Positions 9,401 through 17,868 of a DNA stretch of 64,000 nt are shown in pieces (the stretch's first letter is position 1; each line of letters begins with the position of its first letter). Below the pieces are notes generated by a model. The model worked only from the letters and a program-made list of their open reading frames with translations. It was not told the origin of the DNA and made no database searches. The position numbers were made by a program, and so were the translations under genes. Source of the DNA: Allobosea sp. BK604 (GTDB lineage: Bacteria; Pseudomonadota; Alphaproteobacteria; Rhizobiales; Beijerinckiaceae); NCBI RefSeq assembly GCF_004341515.1, contig NZ_SLZF01000006.1, positions 310,001-374,000 of the forward strand. The letters run 5' to 3'.

Positions 9401-9624
9401 TTGTCGACGCCGTTGATCTGCTGCTCGATCGGCTGGGCGACGGTGGTCTCGACCACCTCGGCGTCGGCGCCAGGATAGCTCGCCGTCAGCGAGACCTGCG
9501 GCGGCACGATATCGGGGAACTGCGCCACCGGGATCGAGAAGATGGCGAGGATACCCGCCAGCGTGATCACGATCGAGATGACGAAGGCGAGCCGCGGCCG
9601 GTCGACGAAGACGGAGGAGATCAC
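6463..9624 (-). CDS. RND multidrug efflux permease, HAE1/AcrB family
   Basis: This 1053-aa inner-membrane proton antiporter exports hydrophobic compounds through a tripartite pump. It starts MISSVFVDRPRLAFVISIV, the first transmembrane helix, followed by the porter domain opening IAQFPDIVPP-like sequence. The paired aspartates of the proton relay are in GIVVDDAIVVIENVE (TM4), and the matching lysine is in LIALAAKNGILIVEFA (TM10). Length is normal for AcrB relatives. It starts three bases after the stop of the adaptor gene, so the two are co-transcribed. No outer-membrane channel gene or local repressor is present, so a channel encoded elsewhere must serve the pump. Confidence 0.96.
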   Translation of the reverse strand: MISSVFVDRPRLAFVISIVITLAGILAIFSIPVAQFPDIVPPQVSLTASYPGADAEVVETTVAQPIEQQINGVDNALYYQSTSGADGSYSLSVTFALGTNPDINTVNVQNRAALATPQLPSEVSRQGLTIRKKSAALLQVVEVHSPKHSFDSLYLSNYATINIIDALARIPGVGQVSLFGPLDYSLRVWLDPTKLTALNLTPNDIINAVQGQNVQAALGRIGAAPVGRDQQYQLTVKTQGRLTTPEQFGNIVLRTNPGGSVVRVKDVARVEMGARTSDRYSRFNGAPGAAMGIYQSPGANAIDVAKRVRETMEQLSKRFPDDLTYGIFFDTTVFVSATIDEVIKTLGEAFILVGLVVFLFLGKLRTTIIPLIAVPVSIIGTFAVMLVIGYTANTVSLLALVLAIGIVVDDAIVVIENVERVVEEEPELTIAEATKKAMAEITGPIIAITFVLLAVFVPVAFIPGISGQLFRQFAVAVSVAMLISAVNALTLSPALCSLLITRSHGSGGPMRYVMNGIDKVRDGYAAIVRRLVRIAIVVVFVLGGILAASGWLFTTTPQSFLPEEDQGAFFIAMRLPEGASVNRTAAVVEQVENIVRPIDGVEGVLSVVGFNFIDGLAASNQAFFVVRLKPFEDRKAAAQSASGIIRILQPQLAAVQQATVFPFNLPPIIGLGSTGGFQYVLEALQGQSPTDIAATMRGLLVAANQQPELAAVFSTFAADTPQIYLDIDRDKAQVLGVQIADVFNALQATLGGYYVNDFNVFGRTWQVNVQAETPFRSAVTDIGKIYVRNSAGTMVPINALAQVRLVTGPQALTRYNGYRAVIINGSGRPGVSSGESLAAMERISATTLPAGYGFEWTGTALQEKAASGRTGAVLALAILFAYLFLVALYESWNVPIAVLLSVSVAVLGAVASIALTGVSLGVYAQIGLVVLIALAAKNGILIVEFALEQRAKGESIHDSAISGARLRFRPVMMTSFAFILGLLPLVIATGAGALSRRAVGTPVFGGMLFASIFGIFLVPMLYVVFQWMRERVRRKPKDAALPSGAAPTAGHGT

Positions 9625-9627
9625 GTC

Positions 9628-10755
9628 CTAGCTCCCGCTGGCCGGGGCGATCGGAGTGGCGCTCACCGTCAGGCCGGGACGAACCTTCAGGATTCCGTCG
9701 ATAATGACGTTCTCGCCCTCGTTGAGGCCGGAATCGACGACGATATCGGCGTCCTGCTGGGTGCCCAGCTTGATCCGGCGCTGCTGGACCTTGTTGTCCT
9801 TGTCGACGACGAGCACATAGCTGCCGGCCTGGTCGACCTGGATCGCCGCCTGCGGCACGACGAGGCGGGGCTGCTCGCGCCGCTCGCGCACCTCGACCGT
9901 GACGAACTCGCCGTCGATCAGCTGGCGCTCGGGATTGGGCAGCGTCGCGCGCATCGTCACCGTGTCGGTCTGCTGGTCGACCTGCGGGTCGGTATAGTTC
10001 CAGACGCCGGCATGGGCATATTCCTTGCCCGTCGGCAGACGCACGGTGATCGCGATCTTGCTCTGGCCGCCATCCTCCTGCTTGCGCTGCTCGCGGATCT
10101 CCTCGAGCTGGCGCACGCTGACCTGGAACAGGACATACATCGGGTCCTGGCTGACGATCGTGGCGAGCGCACCGCTATTGGGCCCGACGAGGTTGCCCTG
10201 GGTATAGGCCGTGAGGCCGATCCGGCCGGCGATCGGGGCGATGACGTCGGTGTAGCCGAGATTCTCCTTGGCCTGGGTCAGTGCCGCCTGGTTCTGCAGC
10301 ACCTGCGCATGGGCCATGTCGAGGCTGGCGCGGTTGCTGTCGAGCGTCGCCTGCGAGACGGCCTGCGTCTTCACCAGATCCTGGGAGCGATTATAGGTGA
10401 GCTGGGCGTTGAGTTCGGCCGCCTTGGCCGAGGCGACATTGGCCTGCGCCTGGTCGACCTGCGCCTGATATTGCACCTTCTCGATCTGGTAGAGGACGTC
10501 GCCGGCCTTGACGTCCTGGCCTTCCATGAACTGCACCTTGTCGAGGAAGCCCTGCACGCGCGCCATCAGCGCCACGCTTTCCGGCGCCTTGATGCGGCCG
10601 ACGAAGGAATAGGTCCAGGTCACGCCCTTCTTGGTCGCGGCCATCACGCCGACGGAGGGCGGTGGCGGAGCCGCGGGCGCAGCGGCCTGCTTCTCGTTGC
10701 AGGCAGCCAGCAGCAGCGCCAGACCTGCGATCGACACCAGAACCCGTCGTCTCAT
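9628..10755 (-). CDS. RND efflux periplasmic adaptor (membrane fusion) lipoprotein
   Basis: The 375-aa adaptor links the RND permease to an outer-membrane channel. It has a lipoprotein signal peptide, RRRVLVSIAGLALLLAACN, with lipobox LAAC so the mature protein starts at Cys. A lipoyl-like half (GFLDKVQFMEGQDVKAGDVLYQI) and an alpha-hairpin rich in QA repeats follow, then the matching half with VIAPIAGRIG. The chosen ATG has GGGGGA upstream; the frame extends 48 codons further without support. It is the first gene of the pump operon and is divergent from the acylase gene across a 204-bp gap. Confidence 0.93.
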   Translation of the reverse strand: MRRRVLVSIAGLALLLAACNEKQAAAPAAPPPPSVGVMAATKKGVTWTYSFVGRIKAPESVALMARVQGFLDKVQFMEGQDVKAGDVLYQIEKVQYQAQVDQAQANVASAKAAELNAQLTYNRSQDLVKTQAVSQATLDSNRASLDMAHAQVLQNQAALTQAKENLGYTDVIAPIAGRIGLTAYTQGNLVGPNSGALATIVSQDPMYVLFQVSVRQLEEIREQRKQEDGGQSKIAITVRLPTGKEYAHAGVWNYTDPQVDQQTDTVTMRATLPNPERQLIDGEFVTVEVRERREQPRLVVPQAAIQVDQAGSYVLVVDKDNKVQQRRIKLGTQQDADIVVDSGLNEGENVIIDGILKVRPGLTVSATPIAPASGS

Positions 10756-10959
10756 CGCCTGTTCCCCCGACCGTTCGCAACGACCGTTAGGGCAGCATCG
10801 TGACAAACTTCTGAGCGGTTGCACAAGAGCGATGATCACAAGTGCCTGAACCGCCTCGGCATCCCCGCCATGCGCACGCAGCTGCTTGTTGTGCGACACG
10901 CTGCCGCACTAGCCTAGAGCCAAGGCTGGGCGGGGACACCAAGCCGTCGGGAGGAAAAG

Positions 10960-13386
10960 ATGAGAAGCAACCGTCACGCGCGGGCCCTCGGCCTCGCGCT
11001 CGCCGCCTTCTGTTGCGCCGGAACCATGCCGGCGCAGGCCGAACTTTCCGGCGCCGTGCGCCGCACCGAGCAGAACGTCAAGGGGCTGCAGGCGCCGGCC
11101 GAGCTGATCCTCGACCAATGGGGCGTCGCCCATATCTATGCCGGTTCGACCCGCGATGCGCTGTTCCTGCAAGGCTACAATGCCGCGCGCGACCGGCTCT
11201 GGCAGATCGACCTCTGGCGCAAGCGCGGCCTTGGCCTGCTCGCCAAGGATTTCGGCCCGTCCTATGTCGCGCAGGATCGCGCCGCCCGGCTCTTCCTCTA
11301 TCGCGACGACATGGCGCGCGAATGGGCCGCCTACGGTCCCGACGCCAAGAGCTATACCGAGGCCTTCGTCGCCGGAATCAACGCATTGGTCGACGAGGTT
11401 CGGGCCGGGCAGCGGCCGATCCCGCTCGAATTCCGCATCGCCGGAACCATGCCCGACCATTGGAAGGCGGAGGATGTCGTGCGCATCCGCAGCCATGGCC
11501 TGACCCGCAATGTGATGTCCGAGGTGGTGCGCGCCCGCGTCGCCTGCGCCGCCGGCGTCGAGACCGACCGCTTCCGCCGCGTGCTCGAGCCGGCGACGGC
11601 GACCAAGGTGCCGGAGGGGCTCGATCCCTGCGCGATCAAGCCGGATATTCTCGACGACTATAATCTGGCGACACGCGAGGTCAGCTTCGCCAAGCCCGGC
11701 GAGAAGCGGGCGGCGCTCGATCGCGACGCGATCTTCGCCGCCGCCGGCGACAGCGTCTCGACCATCGGCTCGAACAACTGGACGGTGGCGCCGAGCCGCA
11801 CCGCGACCGGCCGCCCGCTGCTCGCCAACGACCCGCACCGCGCCCATGGCGTGCCGTCGCTGCGCTATGTCGTGCATCTCAATGCGCCGGGCTTCTCGGT
11901 GATCGGCGCCGGCGAACCGGCCCTGCCCGGCATCTCGATCGGCCATAACGGCCAGATCGCCTTCGGCCTCACCATCTTCGCGATCGACCAGGAGGATCTC
12001 TACGTCTACGAGACCGACGCGGCCAATCCCAACCGCTATCGCTATCGCGACGGCTGGGAGGAGATGCGCACCGTCAGCGAGACGATCGAGGTCAAGGGCG
12101 AGGCGCCGCGACAGGTCGAGCTGCGCTTCACCCGGCACGGGCCGGTGCTGAAGGCCGAGCCCGGCGAGCGGCGCGCCTTCGCCATGCGCTCGGTCTGGTT
12201 CGAGCCCGGCACCTCCGCCTATTTCAACTCGGCCGAATACATGACGGCGAAGGATTGGGACGGCTTCAAGAAGGCGATGGCCGAATGGGGCGCGCCTTCC
12301 GAGAACCAGGTCTACGCCGATACCAAGGGCAATATCGGCTGGATCGTCGGCGGCCGCTCGCCGATCCGCAGCAATTTCGACGGGCTGCTGCCCGTGCCCG
12401 GCGACGGGCGCTACGAATGGCAGGGTTTCCTCAAGGGCAACGAGCTGCCCGAGGTGCTCAACCCGCCGGAAGGCTTCTTCGCCACGGCCAACGAGATGAA
12501 CATCCCCAGGGATCATCCGGTCCTGGGCCGCAAGGTCGGCTTCGAATGGTCCGATCCGTCGCGGATCACCCGGATCAAGGAGGTGCTCGCCGCCAAGGGC
12601 AAGCTCAGCATCGCCGATGCGATGGCGTTGCAGACAGACGATAGTTCGGTCAATGCCCGCAAGCTCGCCGCGCTGCTGGCGCCACTCTCCTCGGACGATC
12701 CGGTCACGGCCGAGGGCCTGCGCCTGATCAAGGACTGGAACCGCGAGACGCGCGTCGACAGCCCGGCCGCCGCCCTCTCCGAGGTCTGGATGAGCAAGCA
12801 TCTCGGACGGGTGCTGACGGCCAAGGCCGTGCCCGAGCCGGCGCGCGCCGTCATCGGGCCGCTCGATACCATCGCCGTGATCTCCTATCTCGAAGCGCCG
12901 GATGCCGCGCTCGGCGGCGATCCGAAGGCGGCGCGCGATGCGCTGCTGCTCGAGAGCCTGAAGGCAGCCATGAACGAGCTGCGCCAGGCGATGGGCACGG
13001 ACATCACGACCTGGAACTGGGGCCGGCTGCACCATGCCCAGTTCGACCACGCCATCGCGCCGATGGCGAACGACGCCGACAAGGCGCAGCTCAATATCGG
13101 GCGCCTCGCCATGGGCGGCTCGGCCTTCAGCCCGCGCGCGGCCTCGTACCGGACCAGCGACTTCAAGGTCACGGCCGGCGCCTCCTTCCGGATGGTGCTC
13201 GATGTCGGCAATTGGGACGATAGCCGCTTCATCAACACGCCCGGCCAGTCCGGCGATGCCTATAGCCCGCATTATCGCGACCTGGCGCCGCTCTGGGCCG
13301 CGGGAGACTATGCCCCGCTGGCCTATTCGCGCGAGGCGGTGGAGCGGGCGGCGCGCTCGGTCATCGCGCTGACGCCGGGCGGCTGA
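10960..13386 (+). CDS. Penicillin acylase family protein (N-terminal nucleophile hydrolase)
   Basis: The protein is 808 aa with a Sec signal peptide ending at PAQA, so it is periplasmic. Family members are made as a precursor cut into alpha and beta chains, the beta chain starting with the catalytic Ser. The expected site is visible as GSNNWTVAPSRTATG with LANDPHRAH just after. The alpha region has WGVAHIYA and YNAARDRLWQIDLWRK. Relatives cleave penicillins, cyclic lipopeptides or acyl-homoserine lactones; I cannot choose among these. GGGAGG precedes the ATG. The gene is divergent from the efflux pump, which hints at, but does not prove, a shared role against bioactive compounds. Confidence 0.9.
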   Translation: MRSNRHARALGLALAAFCCAGTMPAQAELSGAVRRTEQNVKGLQAPAELILDQWGVAHIYAGSTRDALFLQGYNAARDRLWQIDLWRKRGLGLLAKDFGPSYVAQDRAARLFLYRDDMAREWAAYGPDAKSYTEAFVAGINALVDEVRAGQRPIPLEFRIAGTMPDHWKAEDVVRIRSHGLTRNVMSEVVRARVACAAGVETDRFRRVLEPATATKVPEGLDPCAIKPDILDDYNLATREVSFAKPGEKRAALDRDAIFAAAGDSVSTIGSNNWTVAPSRTATGRPLLANDPHRAHGVPSLRYVVHLNAPGFSVIGAGEPALPGISIGHNGQIAFGLTIFAIDQEDLYVYETDAANPNRYRYRDGWEEMRTVSETIEVKGEAPRQVELRFTRHGPVLKAEPGERRAFAMRSVWFEPGTSAYFNSAEYMTAKDWDGFKKAMAEWGAPSENQVYADTKGNIGWIVGGRSPIRSNFDGLLPVPGDGRYEWQGFLKGNELPEVLNPPEGFFATANEMNIPRDHPVLGRKVGFEWSDPSRITRIKEVLAAKGKLSIADAMALQTDDSSVNARKLAALLAPLSSDDPVTAEGLRLIKDWNRETRVDSPAAALSEVWMSKHLGRVLTAKAVPEPARAVIGPLDTIAVISYLEAPDAALGGDPKAARDALLLESLKAAMNELRQAMGTDITTWNWGRLHHAQFDHAIAPMANDADKAQLNIGRLAMGGSAFSPRAASYRTSDFKVTAGASFRMVLDVGNWDDSRFINTPGQSGDAYSPHYRDLAPLWAAGDYAPLAYSREAVERAARSVIALTPGG

Positions 13387-13404
13387 GCCGGGACGATCGG
13401 GCGC

Positions 13405-14418
13405 TCAGGTCGCAAGCAGGCCGAGCGCCCGTTCGATGCGCGAGCAGCCGCCGCGCTGGCGCGCCTTGTCATAGCAGGCCTTGAGCTTGCCGCTGGCATA
13501 GGAGCTGACGACGATGGCGTGGACATAGCTCTTGCGGACCACGGCCGGCGTATTGACCAGCCGCTCGGAGATGGCGCGCATGATATCGGCGAGCTGGCGC
13601 TTCCGGCCGGTCTCGCTGGCGGCGACATCGCCGGCCAGCAAGAGCTCGGCGGCAGCCGCATTGGCCGCGAGCATGCGCAGATCCTTGCTGCTGATCGGCA
13701 GGCCGGTGGCGCGACGCAGATAGGTGTTGATCTCGGCGGCACGGATGCGCGCGACCGAGCCGTCCTCGCGCCGGTATTGCAGGAGCGCGCGGCCCTTGAG
13801 CGTCATGATTCGCGCGAGCGCGCGCGCCAGCACCGCATCGTCGGTGGAGCAGGCGATGTCCTTGCCGCTCTTGCCGCGAAACGCGAGCGCGACCTTGCGG
13901 CCGCTCACGGCCACATGGCGCTTGAGCAGGGTCGAGGCGCCATAGCTGCCATTGTCGCGCGCATAGGCATCGTTGCCGACGCGGATATGGCAGCGATCGA
14001 TGATCGCGGCGGCGCAGGCCAGGGCCTTGTCCTGCGACAGGTTCCGCAGCTTCAGGTCGCGGGCGATGGCGGCGCGCAGCGTCGGCAGCGCCTCGACCAG
14101 GCGCTGCAGCCGCTTGAGCTTGCGGCGCTCGCGCACCTTTTCCCAATCGGGATGATAGCGGTGCTGGATGCGGCCCGCCTCGTCGCGGCCGGTCGCCTGC
14201 AGATGCGCACGCGGATCGGCCGCGATCCGGACATCGCTATAGGCCGGCGGGATGACGAGCGAGCGGATTCGGGCGAGCGTATCGGGATCGCGAATGGCGG
14301 CGCCGCCCTCGTCGGCATAGGCGAAGCCCTTGCCGCGGCGCAGGCGGCGAATGGTCAGGGCGGTCGACGGCGTGCGCCGCAGGCGGCCCGATGCTTGCCC
14401 GTTCTCGACAAGTGCCAT
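13405..14418 (-). CDS. DNA topoisomerase IB (poxvirus/eukaryote-like)
   Basis: The 337-aa enzyme relaxes supercoils through a 3'-phosphotyrosyl bond. It shows the bacterial type IB N-domain (IRRLRRGKGFAYAD, IPPAYSDVRI), the catalytic region RVGNDAYARDNGSYG, a KSGKD lysine loop, LPISSKDLRML, and KSYVHAIV with the active-site Tyr. The ATG at 14418 is preceded by GGAGG at ideal spacing, so it is preferred to the ORF start 11 codons upstream. The tail SRIERALGLLAT is short. It converges on the acylase gene with only 18 bp between stops. Confidence 0.92.
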   Translation of the reverse strand: MALVENGQASGRLRRTPSTALTIRRLRRGKGFAYADEGGAAIRDPDTLARIRSLVIPPAYSDVRIAADPRAHLQATGRDEAGRIQHRYHPDWEKVRERRKLKRLQRLVEALPTLRAAIARDLKLRNLSQDKALACAAAIIDRCHIRVGNDAYARDNGSYGASTLLKRHVAVSGRKVALAFRGKSGKDIACSTDDAVLARALARIMTLKGRALLQYRREDGSVARIRAAEINTYLRRATGLPISSKDLRMLAANAAAAELLLAGDVAASETGRKRQLADIMRAISERLVNTPAVVRKSYVHAIVVSSYASGKLKACYDKARQRGGCSRIERALGLLAT

Positions 14419-14492
14419 GTCCCAGCCTCCGCCTGATTCACGCCGAATCAATCGGCGTGGAGCGCGAAGGTTCCGCCGCGCGGCAGAGCGCC

Positions 14493-15209
14493 TCAGGGGA
14501 CGTGGAGCGTGCGGGTATGCTCCGGCATGGCCTCGTCCTCGAAGAGCTCGGGATGGTCATGGGCGATGCGCGGGAGGGCATTGAGGATCTCGCGCAAATG
14601 CTTGCGCATCTGCGCCTCGGCGCCATCGGCATCGCGGGCCTCGATCGCGTCGACAATGGCGATATGCTGGGCGATCAGCAGCGGCAGCGGCGAGGCGCCG
14701 GGCAGCGAGAGATAGCGCACGCGGTCGGTCTGGGCGCGGGCGCCCTCGACGACGCGGCCGGCATAGTCGCAATCGACGATCTCGGCGAGGAGTTGGTGGA
14801 AATTCTCGTCGAGGACGGAGAAGCCGGCATGGTCGCCCTGATCGGCGGCATGGCGCTGGCCCTCGACCAGCCCCCGCAGCCGTGCGACCTGGGCCGGCGT
14901 GATCAGCGTCGTCGCGGCGCGGGCGATGGCGCATTCCACCGCCTCGCGCACGAAGCGGGCATTGGCGACGGCGCGCATCGAGATCTTGTTCACATAGGTG
15001 CCGCGGCTCGGCAGGACCTGGACGAGGCCCGCCTCGGCCAGTTTGATGAAGGCCTCGCGCACCGGCTGGCGGCTGACGCCGAAGCGGCCGGCGATCTCCT
15101 TCTCGGAAAGCGCCTCGCCCGGCCTCAGCTCGACGGCGATGATCGCCTGGCGCAGCACCTGGACCAGTTGCGGCGCGATCGGGTCCCTCAGCCTGAGCGT
15201 GGCGTCCAT
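14493..15209 (-). CDS. GntR family regulator, FCD type, UxuR-like by context
   Basis: The 238-aa regulator has the winged helix SEKEIAGRFGVSRQPVREAFIKLAE (seen from about residue 35) and an FCD domain with the metal-ligand pattern ending in QHIAIVDAIEARDADGAEAQM and LDENFHQLL. It is divergent from mannonate dehydratase, the arrangement of local repressors of hexuronate catabolism such as UxuR. Control of uxuA is inferred from position and from a palindrome in the shared 221-bp gap. Confidence 0.88.
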   Translation of the reverse strand: MDATLRLRDPIAPQLVQVLRQAIIAVELRPGEALSEKEIAGRFGVSRQPVREAFIKLAEAGLVQVLPSRGTYVNKISMRAVANARFVREAVECAIARAATTLITPAQVARLRGLVEGQRHAADQGDHAGFSVLDENFHQLLAEIVDCDYAGRVVEGARAQTDRVRYLSLPGASPLPLLIAQHIAIVDAIEARDADGAEAQMRKHLREILNALPRIAHDHPELFEDEAMPEHTRTLHVP

Positions 15210-15246
15210 GTCAAAACCCGCTTGCAGCTTCGCTCATGGCGGCTAT

Positions 15247-15258
15247 CATACCGGTATG
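15247..15258. promoter_or_regulatory. Candidate operator between gntR and uxuA
   Basis: CATACCGGTATG is a perfect 12-bp palindrome 38 bp upstream of the regulator start and 172 bp before uxuA. GntR/UxuR-type operators are usually built on GGTATACC-like palindromes, which this resembles. The rest of the 221-bp gap shows no other clear structure. Confidence 0.4.
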
Positions 15259-15430
15259 GTGCAGAATAACCAACAAGAACATGCTCTTGTGCCAACTCAA
15301 TTATTGCGCCCCTGAAGCGATCCGGAGCTGCGTTCGATCTGGCGACGCCGTGCGGGGCCGATGGAAATCATTGCAACTGGCAGCCCGGGCCGCTAGCCCG
15401 ATGACGATCAAACCCCGAGGAATTTGAACG

Positions 15431-16624
15431 ATGGAACAGACCTGGCGCTGGTTCGGCCCGGACGACGTGGTGACCCTTGCCCAGGCGCGGCAGGCGGGCG
15501 CGCAAGGTATCGTCAACGCCCTGCACCAGATCCCCTATGGCGTGGTCTGGAGCGTCGAGGAGATCGAGGCGCGCAAGGCGATCATCGAAGCCGACAAGAG
15601 CCTCGGACTACGCTGGTCGGTGGTCGAGAGCCTGCCGATCCACGAGACCGTCAAGATCGGCGAAGGCGATCTCGGGACCATCTTCGCCAATTACCGCCAG
15701 TCGCTGCGCAATCTCGCCGCCTGCGGCATCGAGGTGGTCTGCTACAATTTCATGCCGGTGCTGGACTGGACCCGGACCGAGCTGGCGCAGCCCCTGCCCG
15801 GCGGCGGCACGGCCTTGCGCTTCAACATCCACGAATATGTCGCCTTCGACCATTTCATGCTGCAGCGGCCGGGCGCCGACGAGGGCCATTCGGCGGATGT
15901 CATGGACCGGGCCAAAGCCTGGTTCGAGCGCTCGAGCGAGGCCGACCGCGCCAGGCTCCTCGCCAATATCATGGCCGGGCTACCCGGCGCCTATGACCGC
16001 TACGACGTGCCGGGCCTCAAGCGCATGCTCGAGCGCTATCGCGGCATGAGCCATGACGGCCTGCGCGCCAACCTGAAGCGCTTCCTCGAAGAGGTGATCC
16101 CGACTGCGGAAGAGGTCGGCATCCGCATGTGCATCCATCCCGACGATCCGCCGCGGCCGCTCTTCGGCCTGCCGCGCATCTGCTCGGACGAACCGGATAT
16201 CACCTTCATCCTCGGCGCGGTCGACAAGCCGGCCAATGGCCTGACCCTGTGCTCGGGCTCGCTCGGCGCCAATCCGAAGAACGATGTCCCGGCGATCGCC
16301 AGGCGCTTCGCCGACCGGATCTGGTTCGCTCACCTGCGCAACGTCGCCAAGGACGCCGACGGTTCCTTCATGGAGGCCGAGCATCTCGGCGGCGACACCG
16401 ACATGGTCGCGCTCGTCGACGTGCTGCTGACCGAGGAGCAGCGCCGCAAGGCCGCCGGCTGGAAGCATTGGCGCATCCCGATGCGGCCCGACCATGGCCA
16501 CGAGCTCCTCGACGATGTCGGCAAGGGCTCGTTCCCCGGCTATCCGGCGGTCGGCCGCCTGCGCGGTCTCGCCGAGCTGCGCGGCGTGATGACGGCCGTG
16601 AGCTCGCTGAAAGGCTACGCCTGA
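15431..16624 (+). CDS. uxuA: Mannonate dehydratase UxuA
   Basis: The enzyme dehydrates D-mannonate to 2-keto-3-deoxygluconate in glucuronate breakdown. The 397-aa protein opens with MEQTWRWFGPDDVVTLAQARQAGA and carries VWSVEEIEARK, VCYNFMPVLDWTRT, the metal-site segment IHPDDPPRPLFGLPRI, and FAHLRNV near residue 300, all in the order of the UxuA xylose-isomerase-like barrel. A GAGGA motif precedes the ATG. No uxuB, kinase or aldolase lies alongside, so the rest of the pathway is elsewhere. Confidence 0.96.
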   Translation: MEQTWRWFGPDDVVTLAQARQAGAQGIVNALHQIPYGVVWSVEEIEARKAIIEADKSLGLRWSVVESLPIHETVKIGEGDLGTIFANYRQSLRNLAACGIEVVCYNFMPVLDWTRTELAQPLPGGGTALRFNIHEYVAFDHFMLQRPGADEGHSADVMDRAKAWFERSSEADRARLLANIMAGLPGAYDRYDVPGLKRMLERYRGMSHDGLRANLKRFLEEVIPTAEEVGIRMCIHPDDPPRPLFGLPRICSDEPDITFILGAVDKPANGLTLCSGSLGANPKNDVPAIARRFADRIWFAHLRNVAKDADGSFMEAEHLGGDTDMVALVDVLLTEEQRRKAAGWKHWRIPMRPDHGHELLDDVGKGSFPGYPAVGRLRGLAELRGVMTAVSSLKGYA

Positions 16625-16625
16625 C

Positions 16626-16715
16626 CGTCATTGCGAGCGCAGCGACGCAATCCAGGGGCCGCCGGGCACCCAGTCCTCCTGGATGGCTTCGTCGCTGCGT
16701 TCCTCGCAATGACGG
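16626..16715. repeat. Palindromic repeat (CGTCATTGCGAG family), likely bidirectional terminator
   Basis: The arms CGTCATTGCGAG and CTCGCAATGACG enclose paired CAATCCAGG and CCTGGATGG-type arms. It fills the gap between the convergent uxuA and phnM genes, starting two bases after the uxuA stop. Confidence 0.8.
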
Positions 16716-16721
16716 GAAGGA

Positions 16722-17864
16722 TCAGCCGAGCAGGCGCTGATCCGCGAGCTGGACCAGCTTGCCACCGGCGACGGTGGCGACGACCCGCGGCTGCGGCGCG
16801 TCCTCGACGATGATCAGGTCGGCGCGCTTGCCGGCGGCGATCACGCCGCGATCCGCCAGGCCGAGCGCCGCGGCGGGAGCCTGCGAGACCAGCTTCCAGG
16901 CCTCGGCGAAGCCCGCGGTGCCGTTGCGCGCCAGGATGAAGGGTGCGAGCAGCAGCGCGGGATAGTAATAATCCGAGGCGAGGATGGTGCAGAGCCCCTC
17001 GCCCACCATCTCCTCCGCTGCCGGGCAGCCGGTATGCGAGCCGCCGCGCACGACATTGGGCGCGCCGAAGACGGTGGGCTCGCCATGCGCGACGGCCTCG
17101 CGCGCGGTCGCCACGTTCATCGGGAACTCGGCCACGGTGACGCCGAGCGAGCGGTACCAGCGCCGCATCCCGGGGCTCATGTCGTCATGCGAGAGCGTCG
17201 GGATGCCGGCCGCGAGCGAGGCCTTGGCGAGACGCTCGACCGAGCCCGGCACCTCCTCCTTGCGATCGTAGACGTTGCGCGCCAGCACCATGAAATCGGC
17301 ATGCGAGAGCCCGGTGCGCTCGACCATCTTGGCGACCTTGTCCGGGCGATCCGTCTCCTTGAGGATGCCGCCGGTATGGTCGTTGAAGGCGAGCACGCCG
17401 ACCTTGCCGCCTGCGAGCCAGTCGATGATCTCGGCCTCGGCATCGAGGTTGAAGGTCTCGTGGCGGAGATGGAAGCGCGTATCGGCGCCGAGCGCCGGAG
17501 AGAGCCGCGCGATCGCCTCGATCAGCGAGCGCGCATTCCCCGCGCCGCGCAGGCCGGGCTCCCAGGACCAGGTGACGCCATGGAAGGCGGTGGTGATGCC
17601 GCAGGTCAGCATGGCGCGGTCGGCATCGCGCAGGGCGAGATCGATATCGAAGGAGACGCGCGGGCGCGGCATGATATGGCGCTCGAAGGCATCGCCATGG
17701 CAATCGACGATGCCTGGCAGGACGAGCAGGCCGGTCGCGTCGAGGCGCAATGCGCCGGGGCGAGCCGGCGCGTCCAGGCCAAGGATGGTCGTTCCTTCGG
17801 TCGTCAGTTCGGCGCGCAGCAGATCGCCCGCGAGAACCGTCCCGCCTGTGATGTGAAGACTCAA
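16722..17864 (-). CDS. phnM: Alpha-D-ribose 1-methylphosphonate 5-triphosphate diphosphatase PhnM
   Basis: PhnM removes pyrophosphate from the methylphosphonate ribose triphosphate made early in the C-P lyase pathway. The 380-aa amidohydrolase shows LPGIVDCHGDAFERHIMPRP with metal-binding His residues, ITTAFHGVTWSWEPG, LSHDDMSPGM and ILASDYYYPALLLAP. I chose the TTG at 17864 because GAGGAGG lies at good spacing and the resulting length matches the family (about 378 aa). The longer ATG frame from 17969 adds sequence unlike PhnM. No phnG-L genes are in the window, so this copy is isolated from the C-P lyase operon, at least locally. Confidence 0.92.
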   Translation of the reverse strand: MSLHITGGTVLAGDLLRAELTTEGTTILGLDAPARPGALRLDATGLLVLPGIVDCHGDAFERHIMPRPRVSFDIDLALRDADRAMLTCGITTAFHGVTWSWEPGLRGAGNARSLIEAIARLSPALGADTRFHLRHETFNLDAEAEIIDWLAGGKVGVLAFNDHTGGILKETDRPDKVAKMVERTGLSHADFMVLARNVYDRKEEVPGSVERLAKASLAAGIPTLSHDDMSPGMRRWYRSLGVTVAEFPMNVATAREAVAHGEPTVFGAPNVVRGGSHTGCPAAEEMVGEGLCTILASDYYYPALLLAPFILARNGTAGFAEAWKLVSQAPAAALGLADRGVIAAGKRADLIIVEDAPQPRVVATVAGGKLVQLADQRLLG

Positions 17865-17868
17865 GCGC

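Noticed and set aside
7591..10803. Plus-strand open frame of 1070 codons opposite the RND pump genes
   Set aside because: It is an antisense shadow created by GC-rich codon bias, with Asp/Arg/Glu-rich repetitive sequence and no domain; the minus strand encodes clear AcrB and adaptor proteins.
10909..13272. Minus-strand open frame of 787 codons opposite the acylase
   Set aside because: It is low-complexity Arg/Ala/Asp sequence without motifs; the plus strand has a complete acylase with a signal peptide and catalytic Ser.
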